Shown here in pieces: positions 22,454-44,179 of a DNA stretch of 64,000 bases. The notes beneath the pieces were generated by a model. That model was not told where the DNA came from. It saw only the letters and a list, made by a program, of their open reading frames with translations, and did not search any database. The DNA lies in contig NC_079898.1 of the NCBI RefSeq assembly GCF_024868665.1, forward strand, positions 14,988,358-15,052,357, in the 5' to 3' direction. The stretch's first letter is position 1. The number at the start of each line of letters is the position of its first letter. The position numbers and the translations under genes are program-made. Origin of the DNA: Triplophysa rosa. Taxonomy: Eukaryota > Chordata > Actinopteri > Cypriniformes > Nemacheilidae.

Positions 22454-24529
22454 AATTGAAGGCAGCTGAAATCTATGATTTTTTTAACAGTGCTGTATGC
22501 ATTTACAATAGTTTGCCTTTTATTAAAAATGATAAACGCCTATTGTGGGTTTGTATGCTTTTCTCAATACTTTTTCAGCATTTATTATTATCTTGGATAA
22601 TTAAATTATTGAATATTAGAGTTGGCTTATGACACCTGAGTGAAAACAGTAAACATGACAATCATAAATGGAATATGAGGATATAATTTTATGTATTCTG
22701 CATAAATACAATTACCATTCAAAACTGCCTGTGACCTGTGTACACAATATTAACATCATTAAACATGACACGAACACATTTGACAGAGGAAACACATTTG
22801 GAAAATGGTTTGTACACATAACAGTTTTGTATTGCATTTAATCATTGCAGTATTGCAAACAACACTAACACATGCATTGTGAAAGCATTGCTTTCTGTTG
22901 ACAGGTGGGATACAAACAATTATGAAGGCAGAGATATTAGATGCTAATACCTCGTTTACCTCGGTACTTTCTTCGATACTTTCCTCGATACTATATCCAA
23001 AAAAAAAAACAATCCCAAGTGCTGCACAGTAAATGTTTCACCTTAAAAGCACATGTGTTACTGCTCCTAATTTAAGATTAAACCCAAAGACTGAGACTTC
23101 ACAGCCACATCTAAGAATGCAATGATCGCAAACCAAATTCATGCTTGAACACTCGACATCTATCACCTGATTCCTTTCAGCCAAAGCACTAACAAACGGA
23201 GTTGCCTGAGATTTATCTAGTATGTGATGGGTGAGCTGAATCTCTGCCACAACAACTCATCTTCTCTCCATTCTCCGGAACAGCCGCACTCACTCCCAGC
23301 CTTTCAGGAGAGGGTGAGGAAGCGCAGCGTCTGAGACCAGATAAATCCATCTGGGATTGAGCAAATGGAAATGAAGCAGCATTTCAAGAAGAAATCAAGA
23401 AGCATGCGTTAAACTCCGAACAGCTGTCATGCCACCCCTCTTATCTCCCTATCATCACCCTCACGCTATCCGGGCCTCTTGACATCTTCCTTAGGGCAAA
23501 CAGTTTCAATAATATTTGTGATCTTCCATGCCAGAGGCATTGGGTGCATTTAAATACAATAAATCAAATGACAGCAAGTTGGGATATTAGATAGCATTAC
23601 AAGCGTAACAAAACAAACCAAGCTATTATTGTATAATCTCATCTGCATCCAGACTTGTTTGTTTGTTGTGCAATGGCTGAATCTCTGTCTCTAAGTAGCG
23701 ACAGCTGTTCAGAAACACCAATAAATAAATAAACAAACAAGATATGCTTTTCAAAGGATATACTATAATGCTATATGCAACTACAATCAAGTCTGTATTG
23801 TATATCAGCACAACTGTGACTTGACCATGCAGATACTCAGTGAAATAATACACTTTAAAAAAATTACTCAATAAAAAAGTGACTCATACAAAAGTGCTGT
23901 TACCAGAGCTGATAAATCACTTTTGAGGTTTTTCAATAAATCTCATTGCATGCCGTTATCTTCCACGACACAGACCTGTGACTATAGTGGCAAATCATTT
24001 ATTCAAACAAAGCAAAGCTTATGCAACTGGACTGAAGTAATATCGCAGTGATATGGAGTGGCTTTCATTGCTCTGTGTTGCCGACAGATATTCTGCAGTG
24101 GGCTGATAATGCAGAAAGAATGTGAGGAGATTGTTCTCTGTTGAAGCTTGGTCTCTTGATATACATAAAACCTGCAGGAATATAACTCACTCACAGTAAT
24201 CTAACTACATGATAATAATATCATGTAGAGGTTTTCTTTTTATAACATAAAGTGAATGTTTGGTGAACGAGCCAACAAGTATTGTCAAGGTTTTTTGAGG
24301 ACAGTTTACCCAGTTTAACACCCAAAATGTCTGGAAAACATAATTTGAAATTCATTTACATTATGTTATCTAGGCATTTAGCAGACACTTTTTTTTTTCA
24401 AAACAACCGACCAGAATTCAAAAACAATACAGCGATATATCATAGGGAAGGTGCTATATAATATGAGAAGCACTATACCAAGTTACAAGGTTTCATAATG
24501 CTGGAAGAGAGAGAAGGGTTTTTACATTT
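22454..24529. other. Intergenic, no gene seen
   Basis: AT-rich. Frames at 23038-23250 and 23626-23871 show no conserved motif. A fragment 'aggcatttagcagacactttt' at about 24371 resembles the widespread fish repeat also seen at 31746-31800. Nothing else supportable. Confidence 0.55.
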
Positions 24530-24914
24530 AAAGGAGCAATGTGGAGATTTTAGAGGCATCTAGTGGTGAGTGCAACCACTCCACCCCTCCCTTTTCGAAG
24601 CACTACGGTGGCTGACACAGAACTAAGATGTCATCACGTTTTCGCTTGTTTGCCGAAGGAGATAACGTATTTACAAAACACGCTCTGTAGAGCAGTTTGT
24701 CCATTTAGGGCTACTGTAGAAACAACATGGCGAATTCTATGCAAGGAGACCCACGGTGTATGTAGGCTAGATAGAAATAGCTCATTCTAAGCTAATGAAA
24801 ACATAACACTTCATTATGTAAGGTCTTTATATACCTCTGAAGACATAGTTATGCATATTATATTGCATTTCTGTCAACAGATCCTCCAAAAAATTACACA
24901 CTGGATCTTTAAAT
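24530..24914 (+). mobile_element. MITE with 'TTTAAAGGAGCAATGTG' end
   Basis: Starts 'tttaaaggagcaatgtgg' and ends 'ttacacactggatctttaaa', near-complementary ends of a widely dispersed fish MITE. The body includes 'catctagtggtgag'. The reverse complement of its right part (ATG-rich 'gacagaaatgcaatataatat', 'tataaagaccttacgtaatg') is found again at about 53652-53745 inside phactr2, so the family has at least two copies here. Non-coding. Confidence 0.65.
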
Positions 24915-26650
24915 AAATAAGAGTCAGCATGTTCCTGTCAAGTTTTCATGGAAAATATGTTTTTAATTATATTCCTGTAATACTTTAAAATAAGTTTCTA
25001 CATTAATACTAGCTGTTGCATTATGAACCTAGCAATAAATACAGCATTAATTAATGTTGGTAATGCTAATTTATCATTTTATTTTTTTCTAGAGATGTTA
25101 TTTCGTGTTTTTTTCGTAATATGTTCTGTATTTTCAGTATCAGATAGTATACTGCACTTGCTGGATCTCAGTTTAAACTTCACACTTGCTGTACATCAAT
25201 CTCACACTCTTTACTATAATGTAGTGAAGGCCTGTTAGTCTTTTGTCTCTTCTGTTAGCCTTCTGAAGAGGGTTTGGGGGACGCTTCGCAGTCTTGACTC
25301 CTTTGTTCCATCATCTCAAATAGCTGAATTCAGCTTTTTACAAGCTGTAACATCACAAAAAGGGAAACTGGAACACTAGCAGACTTCGTTGAATAAATTG
25401 CTCTATTTTCTGTGAAATGAGTTTTTACAAATAATCCTTCATACTGAATGGTCATATTCCAACAAACACCAAAATAAAAAAAGTGTAAAAACAACAATAA
25501 TTTAAACAAACAATTAAATCAATAATATTATGTATTTGCTGAAAAAGGTACATCACATTTGGTAAGCAGTTTGAAAAAGCACAGTAAAAACATGACAGAG
25601 CGGATGCTCCACCCAATGAATCTTAGTTTGAAAGCTACACTGAAGTTTAATAAATATCTGAGTTCCATGCGTGAGTGCTTTCATAACACATCCATTCAGG
25701 ACAAATGTTTTTGTGTAGAAAATGTCAAAAACAAGAGCAGAAACAGTGACTCAGATGTAAGCAGACAGTCAAAAGAACTGGGGTGTGCGAGTCTTCCCAC
25801 TGTTGTTACGGTCTGTGTTTTCTCAGGCAGTCTCTAATGGGAAGGTGAAAAAGTCAGATGGATTCTTCCAAAAGTAGTGTTTAAGGTCAGTGGGGGAAGA
25901 ACTATTTTCTGTAAGCATGCTGTCAATTATTCATGTAGTGGTACTGTGAGGGTAATACCTGTGCCCTCTAATTTCCTTGGAATCATTAGGAGGTATTGAA
26001 TCGCTGGATGAGATTGCATGAAATTAATCTGAGGAGAATGATAATTACCTTTGCCATCACAAACTACATTTATGTGTTTGTCACTGCATGATCCATAGGA
26101 GATTTAAATTACATCGCTGTTTACAGTCAGCCAACACTCTCTTAAAAAATACATAAATTTGAGTGAGATATTTTAAGGATGGACAGGCTTTCTTTTAAAT
26201 AAAGAGAGGAAACCTAACATTTCAGTTTTTCCACAAAAAAAAAAAATTATTTCAATAATAAATCAGAACTGAGTTGATTTACAAAAAACTGTCAAAAGCA
26301 AACACAATACGAACACAATACAACATCTTTCCATGGGAAAAAAAGCCAATGTGTACAGTTAACTATTGATGTGTTTCTTAATCTTTCGATTTTGATTAAT
26401 TCTGGATGATTACCTTCGTAACAGCCCCTCTCCCTGTTTAACAGCTTGTTTGCTAGGAGAGTTGATAAGACATGCATCCATGGAAACAACCACATCGACC
26501 GTATAGAACTGTGGACTGATGCTCAAGAGTCTAAGTTGTCTCCTTGATGAAATATGAGATAAATATTTTTCTCATGAATGAGAGGATTCTTAAATTAATA
26601 ATTTAAGCTGTCCACTGGGTCAGAGCCATTGGTCACAGGGTGCAAAGACA

Positions 26651-26680
26651 TTTTTAATTAATTAATTAATTAATTAAAAA
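26651..26680. repeat. (TTAA)n microsatellite, self-complementary
   Basis: 'tttttaattaattaattaat...taattaaaaa' is a perfect palindromic tract of about 30 bases. Confidence 0.9.
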
Positions 26681-28394
26681 TCCATGTGCTTTCTTAAGGT
26701 CCTTATTAGTTTAGTTGATGTTTTTCACTAATCTGGCCAAGTTTAGCAGTTACGTTTATGCATAATTATGGTTTTATTTTATTTGCTATTTAAATGTTTA
26801 AATAACAATTTTCCTAAATACTTCCATAATGCAAAATTCTTATCTTGTTGCAATAGTGTATATGGCATAATAGTTTTTTTTCTTTGAGGAATAGAGTTAA
26901 CAAAGATAGCAAATCCTTAACAACTAGCTCTATTACATAAAAACTGGATTGGTACACAATGGCAGATAATTACCAAGATGAAACCATTTACTATGAGCTC
27001 AATGTAAAAAAATATTGCTGTATTCATTTTTCCTTTTATTCCTTGAATGTCTCACTTTGAAAGGATAAACTATTTAAATACATGATTTAATAAAATAATA
27101 AGATTTACGATTATCCGCCACTGTGAATGTATTAATAATAAACAATACGTTTCAGGGTTCCTAGGGCATACTTCAAGTCTCCAATCTCAGAGTCTTTCAT
27201 AATTAATGTTGCCTCTTCAGTGAGAGAGAAATGGCTTTGCAAGGTTGTATAAGTAATCTATTTTTCTGTTTTATGGACATTTTAACAAATTATCTCTAAT
27301 TGACAGCCTTATAAGCTTTGCTTGGATGCACCTTGCAAATGCTGCAAGGATGTTCATGTCTCCATGGCAACAGTGATACTTCTCTGCTACTCTTGACATT
27401 GTTCAGAGCACCATTTACTGGCTTACAGTGCAAGGCACACAACAGAAGCAAAGCATTACCAGCTAGGCCTACATGTATATCAAAGATGTTTGATTACTAT
27501 TTGACATACATCTGATATATTCCTCGAACACTAACATGCTGTTGCTATTTTTTTTAAAGTATCAGCGGGAACATACTGTACATGTACATAACCACTAAAT
27601 ACAGTTGTGCCCCTTAAAAAAGCAGTGTCTAATTTGCTTTGTTTATTTTATATGATATGTGATACCACTAGAAAGTAACATAGCTAAGTAAAAACATCTG
27701 TTAATTTAGGAAAGACACAGCATAACATTCACCATCATAGTTTGAAAGAAAGTTTTCTTTTTAAAAACAAATCAGATAATATATTTAACATTTTAAAATT
27801 TCACACACCACTGTCTGGGAATGACAACTAAAGATCAGGAGTGATGATGCTCAAAGCATCATTCATCTGTTTTGAAAAACATAATTTATATCAAAATTTT
27901 ATTTTCAGACACAATGCAATTTAATTTCATCTGATGGATCAAACATCAACAATTTCAAGAGCTTTTTCTTTAAGGAGACGGACGGCAAAAGTAATTGCAG
28001 CTGGAGTGCTTCGTAACCTTAAACCTTAATTTTGCTCTGTGCAATGTGTATCAAAACCATGAATGTTAATTTCTTGTAAATAGATCTGGATAGTGTTAAA
28101 TGGTCAATTTGCTCTAATGTTAGGGAGAATTCACTCTTTGTGGAGTAAAAAATATGGGCTTAAGGCTCTTACAGAGTACATGACTTAAATAAAAAGACTT
28201 GTTGGCAATTTGAATCACAGGAACTTCATATATGTGTGCGTTTTTTATGTGAACCATTAGTGCAAATCGTTTTAGCAACATAATTAGATTCCTGTAACAT
28301 CTCCAAATTGCAACTTTTTCACACAGGCTTCGGCATGATGAATCATTCTTCACTTAAATTACTTTCAAGTAATGCAGCATAATGCTTACCCATA

Positions 28395-28545
28395 TGTTCT
28401 CATAGTTCTGGGCCACGTTTGACTACCACTGTTTTTTTTCCTATGGTAGTCAATGGGGTGCAAAATCTATAAGCATTCTTCCAAATATTTTTCTCTGTGT
28501 TCATCAGAACAAAGAAATGTATACAGATTTGGAACAACTCGAGAC
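28395..28545. repeat. Fragment of 'GTGAACTATCCCTTT' foldback family
   Basis: 'actaccactg...cctatggtagtcaatgggg' and 'cattcttccaaatatttt...tgtgttcatcagaacaaag' match internal parts of the full-length copy at 38964-39273. Ends are eroded. Confidence 0.5.
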
Positions 28546-29105
28546 TTTATTCTTATTATATAGGAAAATCAGGATTATATTTTTGTATTTCATTTGTAGC
28601 TTTCTTTTGATTCAGTGGTCTGTTGCACAACATTACTATCATTAAAGATTATTGGTTAGTAATATTGCTCAGTCTGAGTGACCTCTGAGTGTTTGTGGAG
28701 ACAGTTGGTTTAAATGGATGCTGTGTTATTTTAAATGCTTAATAATTTTGCCATTATATTACAGAAAAATGTATCTTTGATCGAATTTACAGATACAGGA
28801 GACCATGGCAAGTTAGCATGAGGGGTTTATTTCTGTAAAAAAAGTTTTTTTTAATATATTACAATACACAAATAGCCTAATATACAAAACATATTAACAT
28901 AGACTTGTTAGGCTGTCGTTCACTTAGCCTATACCTAAAGCGTATGAAGCTGCCTTGTTTGAAAGCTTTTGATATTATTATCGGAAGTTGGAGATGTAGA
29001 TGAGTTATCGTGAATTCATACAGTCTCATCGATGAAAAAGTCAGGAGTTGAAATCTCTAGAAAGCGGCAGCTTTTGAGAAGCCTCTAGTCATGTGCATAT
29101 CGACG

Positions 29106-29113
29106 TGACGTCA
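29106..29113. promoter_or_regulatory. Full CRE (TGACGTCA) upstream of oprm1
   Basis: The palindromic cAMP response element TGACGTCA lies about 260 bases before the oprm1 start codon, within a locally CpG-rich 5' region (29090-29370). CREB/ATF proteins bind this site. Cyclic-AMP control of the mammalian OPRM1 promoter is established; that this site works here is inference. Confidence 0.55.
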
Positions 29114-29127
29114 TTTCGTCGAATAAA

Positions 29128-29238
29128 ATGCGAATACGCGCTAAGAGCAACGCTCGATCCAATACAGCGAGGGTAAGATCACCGGTCATAGATTTATCAC
29201 ACAGTGACAGACGTGTCGATTTATCGTGTCGTGTGTGA
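29128..29238 (+). other. Possible uORF in the oprm1 leader
   Basis: ATG at 29128 opens a 36-codon frame ending in TGA at 29236-29238. It does not overlap the receptor start, and no other ATG lies between its stop and 29371. Whether it is transcribed depends on the unknown cap site. Upstream ORFs dampen translation of mammalian mu receptor mRNA, so this is worth noting. Confidence 0.35.
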
Positions 29239-29370
29239 CGACGTGCAGCAGCAGATACTCTCGATACAAGGGTTTGGACTCCGGAACCGAGCGTTTTGAA
29301 CTCGGACAGGTATCGACATCGAAGAACGTGATTGATAAACGGCACGCGGGTGCAGCGTACGGCACTTACC

Positions 29371-38603
<9,233 letters not shown>

Positions 38604-38963
38604 CTAGTCCTGGAGATGTCATCACTGGAGTCCCGCTGCCAGCCCAGTGTTGACATGAGCTCAGAGGTCACACAAGTCACCACGGGTGTCTGACACCTGC
38701 TGCTTGAAATGCCAACCAGTGAGTCGAAGTACCTCTGAGTATCTCACTAGGCCTCCCCCAAAGAGTTCTTCACAATTTTGGTATGGAGAGAGACTGTTGG
38801 TGTACATGAGAGAGAACCTCACCTCAAACTAGACTTCAGTGTGACGTATGATGTGATGATATTATGATACACCCTAAATGACAGACAGAGTTTATTTCTA
38901 TGTCTGGATGTTCACATGCATCAGATGTGACCCTTAGGTTAGACATATGCATTTGACCATCAC

Positions 38964-39273
38964 TTAAAGGGATAGTTCACCCAAAAATGAAAAATCTGTT
39001 ATCATTTACTCACTCTCAAGTTGTTTCAAACCTGTATGAATTTCTTTATTCTGTTGAACACAAAAGACGATATTTTGAAGAAACTACACAGTTCTGGGGC
39101 ACCATTGACTACCATAGTTTTATCATACTAAAGTAGTCAATAGTGCCCCAGAACTGCTTGGTTACAAACATTCTTCCAAATATCTTCTTTGTGTTCAGAA
39201 AACAACACAATTTATACTTGAGGGTGAGTAAATGATGACAGAGTTTTCATTTATGGGTGAACTATCCCTTTAA
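38964..39273. mobile_element. Intact foldback MITE in the oprm1 3' UTR
   Basis: It starts TTAAAGGGATAGTTCACCC and ends in the reverse complement (GGGTGAACTATCCCTTTAA). TTAA on both sides may be the target duplication. Inner arms ('ccatagttttatcatac' region) also pair. It would form a long hairpin in the mRNA. Relatives lie at 37385, 51066 and 59795, with fragments at 28395 and 60862. Confidence 0.85.
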
Positions 39274-39863
39274 GAACTGTATTATATACTGTATATTCAC
39301 TCAGCTATAGTTGCAAAGGTCCCTTTTGTAAATGTTAATGTAATATACTATAAAAATGATCATTTTATAAGTGGAAGCTTTGTAGACTGCTGAAACAAAT
39401 CCATTCACGTATGTAAATGATGTACATGTCATTTATTCATCATTTCCAGCATTCACTGTATTAAAGTATTTTTAGATTCCTTGTTTGCTTTCATGGCCTT
39501 TGCAGTTTGATTAAGCCGTCATTCAATCGTGTTTCTTTGGAGTGACTATTAATCATCAAATGACTGTTGAAAGCGAAACACACTGTTTCTCTGATTTACT
39601 GTGAGCTTTATATAAAAGCCAGTAAGAAGCACCTTATGCAACAATAGATAATCTTCACGCTTCAGTGGTTACAAGTGTGTTGTGCTTGTACTTTGATGCT
39701 AAGTTCTTGTACAAATGTAAATGTCCAATGTAATTGTCTGAATGTCACTCAAATTAAGACGATGTGTCTAAAAAAACAAACCTTTTACAGTTTGCGCTAA
39801 AACTATTTAAGATGTGTGTGCAGGTGTTTATGTAAGTTTTTATATACTGTGTGCAGCATCTTA

Positions 39864-39869
39864 AATAAA
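39864..39869 (+). terminator. oprm1: Poly(A) signal AATAAA for oprm1
   Basis: 'cttaaataaagc' with a GT-rich stretch 'cgtgtttttggtg' about 15 bases after it, in the right position and spacing for cleavage near 39885. Confidence 0.7.
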
Positions 39870-39885
39870 GCATTATCTACAACGT

Positions 39886-40974
39886 GTTTTTGGTGATTAT
39901 AAAACAATTATTAAATTGAATGTAGAATTTTTAGTTATATTAATATAATGTGATACTGTATGTGTCAAGTCTCAAAGATGCAAAAGCTTGGGACTTGTAG
40001 GCTGTAGTACGTATTCAGCTGGAGGTTTTTTAAAACATTGTTTGGTATGCCATATTTATTCCTGCTTCACTAATTTTGAATCAGAATTCTTGCAAACACG
40101 GTTACGTTTTTTTATACGCCATAACATCTGACATCTCTTCGAAGTACAGGGTTTTTAGCATGAAATCGAAATCTCTTTGGATGAACAATTAGCACTCACT
40201 ATCTCTTCTAGATACTTGAACATGAAACCTCTGTGACTACACAAACTGTAAGACTGTTCCAACTGTTTTCAGTTATTACCAAGATCTCTATCATCTAGTT
40301 TGAGACCCTTTCCAGCTGTAAAGGGCCAATAATTTCTTCTTTAATACTTTGGAATCAAATAATCATGGCCTTTGAGCTGCCATTTCAGTCATTTTGTTCC
40401 AGTTTCCCCCACAAGTAGTCTTGATGCAACGCCCAGGGGAAATTAAGGAACAGAGCGCATAACCTAAGGCGAGAATGATGGCAGAGAGTAGGAGAGAGTC
40501 TTTCATTTTATCATCGTTGTGTGCATTTTCACTGTCCTGAAGTGGCAACAATTATAGAGCTTTTTTCCAAGAAATGATAATGTATTAAACATTAAGAAGA
40601 TAAACATTTTGCTTTAACACATGTGAAGGATGCGGTTCTTAAGATCTTTAGAGACAGTGTCATCATCCTCTTTTCATCCCGCCCACTACTTTTCTGAATA
40701 CAACATAATTCAAGTTGGAGATGGATTCTATAGATCTCATAGAAACCTCTTAAATACTCCAATAAAGTGCAGTGGAGAATAAATTGAACTTGAGGTAATC
40801 AAGACTGTGGGCTAAAGACCTTTTACAGTCATTTTATAAATGACAGCACTTTCTGTGTCCAAAACATATGAAGAGACTTCCCCGTATCAACAAATTTAAA
40901 AGCCTTAAAGGTAGAGCACAGTATAGGCATGCAGGCTACACAATAAAGTCCTTTCTTGGAAAATATTTTACAGA
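39886..40974. other. Intergenic between oprm1 and sf3b5
   Basis: AT-rich; no gene recognised. Confidence 0.6.
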
Positions 40975-40976
40975 AT

Positions 40977-41410
40977 TGTGACCCTGGACAACAAATCCAG
41001 TCTTAAGTAGCACAGGAACATTTTTAGTAATCGGCAAAAATACATGGTATGGGTAAAAATTAACGATTTTTCTTTTTGCCAAAAATCATTAGGATATTAA
41101 GTAAAGATCATGTTCCATGAAGATATTTTATAAATTTCCTACTGTATATGTATAAAAACTTTATTTTTGTGAGTGGATGGCCTGCTACAGTGCCTCAGAT
41201 TAACAACTTCAAAGGCGATTTTCTCAATATTTTGATTTTTTTGCACCCTCAGATACCAGCTTTGTAAACATTTGTTGTTCCGCCAGATATTGTCCTATCC
41301 TAACAAACCATATATCAATAGAAAGCTTATTTCTTCAGCTTTCAGATGATGAAAAAATCTCAATTTCGAAAAATTGACCCTTAAGACTGGTTTTGTCGTC
41401 CAGGGTCACA
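40977..41410. mobile_element. DNA transposon with 'TGTGACCCTGGAC' ends
   Basis: TGTGACCCTGGAC at 40977 and GTCCAGGGTCACA ending at 41410 are exact complements, each followed by an echo of the other arm ('atccagtcttaag' / 'cttaagactggttttg'). Length 434 bp. AATT/ATT bases flank both ends, but the duplication length is ambiguous because they are palindromic. It is a known type of non-autonomous zebrafish-like element; no coding frame. Confidence 0.8.
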
Positions 41411-41413
41411 ATT

Positions 41414-42480
41414 ATGAAAGCAGCAAGCCAACCTACCAATTCTTCAGAATTTCTTTAATAATAGAAACTAATATTGTGTTGTCACCAAAGACATAAATTG
41501 CTTGATGAAATGAATTGCTGTAACTTAAATCAAGTTACTGTAAGTTCTTGAAACTTATTCGGGTTAGGTTCTGCTTCGAGTTCACATACCAATTTTTGAA
41601 TGTAACTTAAATTTAACATATTTCATTTAGTAAATTCCACAGTTACAGTTTACAGGGAATCCACTCCGAATTAAAAAAGATATTTTGCATTTTTAACAGA
41701 TCAAGCATAAGATCATTTGAAAAGCACTGCAGTTAAAGCACACTTGGATAACAGTCAACAATTAAGAAATACAAAAATCTTAAATCTCTCATTAAATATA
41801 TAAACACTTACATTACTTTTTTTCAAAATAGACGGTGACATTGACAGACACCATAAATAAGTTTTCAACTGAAGCATCTGCTGTAATGAACGCATTACCT
41901 CTAAAATATTGGAGCACAGAGCTTTTGAAACTAATGAGACTGTTGGAGATAGCCTAAGCAATGGTGAATGTCGTGTGGAAAAATTCCAGCTTTGTGAGCA
42001 CAGATTCCAACTAATTAGTTAACCATTTTAATGAGGGTTTCTAACTTTCGCAATCCCATCGACACTGACAGTACTAACAGCCGTGTTCCCCTTGCTGTGT
42101 CATTTCTCCTTTCTCAAAATACCGCAAGCCATTACAAAGTATTGCATTGCAAATTCTATTACTTTGATCAACAACACAGAAGTCAAGTGCTTTTACAGTA
42201 TATGACGCACATGGGTGATGTAAAATCACAAATGCAGGAAAAATGCACTGACTAAACTTCCACCTTGCGTCGATGCTTTTTAAAGTCATAGGAAAAGACA
42301 TAGGAAAAATTAAAGTGGCTGTAAAAAAACTAGTTTTGCCGCTGCTACCATAAGAAGGGTTTATAATGTTTTCATAAAATTTGCCATAGCTTTCCACTGT
42401 AATCATTATCAATGTAGTCATGCCTTTTAGTTTCCTCCTGATCGGAACTGTCTCCGTAGCAACGTTTCCATACTCGGGCC
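41414..42480. other. Intergenic, upstream of sf3b5
   Basis: No conserved exon. The antisense frame at 42074-42496 has no recognisable domain and overlaps the probable sf3b5 promoter. Confidence 0.55.
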
Positions 42481-42489
42481 GATTTTTGT

Positions 42490-43662
42490 GAAACACCTTC
42501 CGCTCCTTTTAGCGTTCGGCTTGAGCTAACAACACTAACGAGACACTAAACCACACATTGAGTGTACTCGCATCTTTTTGTGTTTTATCATAGGTAAGTG
42601 ACATTCTACTTTTGGTCAAATAATAGCGGATGTATTGATGTCGTCTAAGTAAAGGAAAGAAAAGCGTTCAGCCCGTCGTATATAGCTAAAGTAACATTAA
42701 TTTAACGTTAGCTCACGAAACTGCTAATCATTTTTTGTTATAATCAAATTTGCATTTCGCAACACATTAAATGTTTTTTTTAAACTTCCATTTAATTATA
42801 TAGTAATTTCCAATCTCACTTTCAAAATAATAGTATTTAACATATGTTTATATGTCATCAATCTATTGAACACCATGCATCTAGGGCCGTAATGCAAGTC
42901 AATGCAGTAGGCTTACCATTAACCTAAAATATCACGCTTGATTAATGCGTAACTTAAGACATCCAGTCTGTTATCTTTGTATTTATGTCTGCTACTGCTC
43001 TTTATTCTTTAAACATGTACGTAATTGTAATATAAATTTCCATTAAAATACCCCGTCAACCCCTTAGCTAGGGTATGCAACATTTTATTTACTGATAGAA
43101 AGTCTCTTCATATCCATATTTACTAAATCTACTATGTATAAGAATAAAATCAGAGTTACTGTGTACTTGTTGTTCTGCTTATATGTTTGAGGTGTGGTTG
43201 CGTTTAGGGGTAATTTAACAGCCATAAAAACTGGCTTGCGGTTGAAAAAAAAATGGTGAGGATTGGGATATTGTTTATCATAACTGCAACACATCAAGCG
43301 AAATCAAGTGAGAGTAGGCCTGCTTACAATTACACTGCATCAACATGTATGCATATAATAAGTAAATTGTATCAAATGGTAAGGTAAATGGTTGTTACGG
43401 CCACCTACTACAAAATGTGTCCTTATCTACTGTAGTTTTATGCCATGTATCAAGAGTTAATAGAATATAACTGAAATACACAAATTCTAGTACTTTCCAT
43501 ATGCCTTTGACAAGACTGAGAAATTGTTTCGGAATAATTTTTGGTTTGGTGCTACAGATTACTTATATAACATTAACAATTGCAACTGTATATCTATTTG
43601 GTGCCAAATCTGAAATTTGAGTTATTTTTTATTTCTCTCTCTTCTCTGTCTCTGAAACATAG
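42490..43662 (+). other. sf3b5: Probable sf3b5 5'-UTR exon and intron
   Basis: 'tcatag|gtaagtg' at 42593/42594 is a near-perfect donor. 'tttctctctcttctctgtctctgaaacatag' just before 43663 is a strong polypyrimidine tract and acceptor, 15 bases before the ATG. A 1.07-kb 5'-UTR intron is therefore likely. The leader exon probably begins in the pyrimidine-rich 'ccttccgctcctttt' region near 42495. The cap site is inferred, not seen. Confidence 0.6.
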
Positions 43663-43677
43663 ATTTTGTAACTGAAA

Positions 43678-43938
43678 ATGACAGACCGTTACAACATCCA
43701 CAGCCAGCTGGAGCATCTTCAGTCCAAGTACATCGGCACAGGTCACGCAGACACCAGTAAATGGGAGTGGCTGGTTAACCAGCACAGAGACTCTTACTGC
43801 TCCTACATGGGACATTTTGACCTTCTTAATTACTTCGCCGTTGCAGAGAACGAGAGCAAGGCTCGTGTTCGCTTTAACCTGATGGAGAAGATGCTGCAGC
43901 CATGTGGGCCACCAGCTGATAAACCTGAAGATTCTTAA
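43678..43938 (+). CDS. sf3b5: Splicing factor 3B subunit 5 (SF3b10)
   Basis: An 86-residue protein, the exact length of the human protein, encoded without interruption. It is a small subunit of the SF3b complex in U2 snRNP, lying against SF3B1 and helping branch-site recognition; it acts in the nucleus. The N-terminus 'MTDRYNIHSQLEHLQSKYIG' and central 'WEWLVNQHRDSYCSYMGHFD' are the family's near-invariant sequence, and the C-terminal part continues in the same frame to the stop TAA. It lies tail-to-tail with phactr2. Confidence 0.98.
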   Translation: MTDRYNIHSQLEHLQSKYIGTGHADTSKWEWLVNQHRDSYCSYMGHFDLLNYFAVAENESKARVRFNLMEKMLQPCGPPADKPEDS

Positions 43939-44147
43939 AGTTAGAGCCACGTACAGTTTGTTTTCTAAGGCTGTACTCTACATCAGTTCATTCAGTGATG
44001 AGAGATCATATATAGAGATTCTGGACACATGGGGGGAGTGATTCGGGTGTTCCGTTAATCCGCTTTTTGGAGGATCAGTGATCTCTCTCTTTATTTTTTA
44101 TTCTGCATTTTGTATTAGTTATTGAACTTCATGTATCTCTGCGGAAA

Positions 44148-44153
44148 ATTAAA
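44148..44153 (+). terminator. sf3b5: Poly(A) signal ATTAAA for sf3b5
   Basis: 'aaaattaaagtaaaaaatgtttt' lies about 210 bases after the stop, with a T/G-rich stretch following. It gives a short 3' UTR. Confidence 0.6.
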
Positions 44154-44179
44154 GTAAAAAATGTTTTACTCCTGAGGAA

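Larger units (their letters stand above)
24915..29090. other. Intergenic, upstream of oprm1
   Basis: AT-rich sequence without recognised exons. It contains a (TTAA)n run (26651-26680) and a fragment of the foldback MITE family near 28395-28545. Conserved non-coding regulatory blocks may exist but cannot be seen from one sequence. Confidence 0.5.
38604..39885 (+). other. oprm1: oprm1 3' UTR
   Basis: From the stop to shortly after the AATAAA at 39864. It includes a full MITE hairpin (38964-39273). Confidence 0.65.

Noticed and set aside
40213..40310. Possible oprm1 exon 4 after 'cttctag' (frame starting I-L-E-H-E-T)
   Set aside because: The peptide only faintly resembles the mammalian tail, is longer, lies beyond a good poly(A) signal, and has no support except an acceptor-like site.
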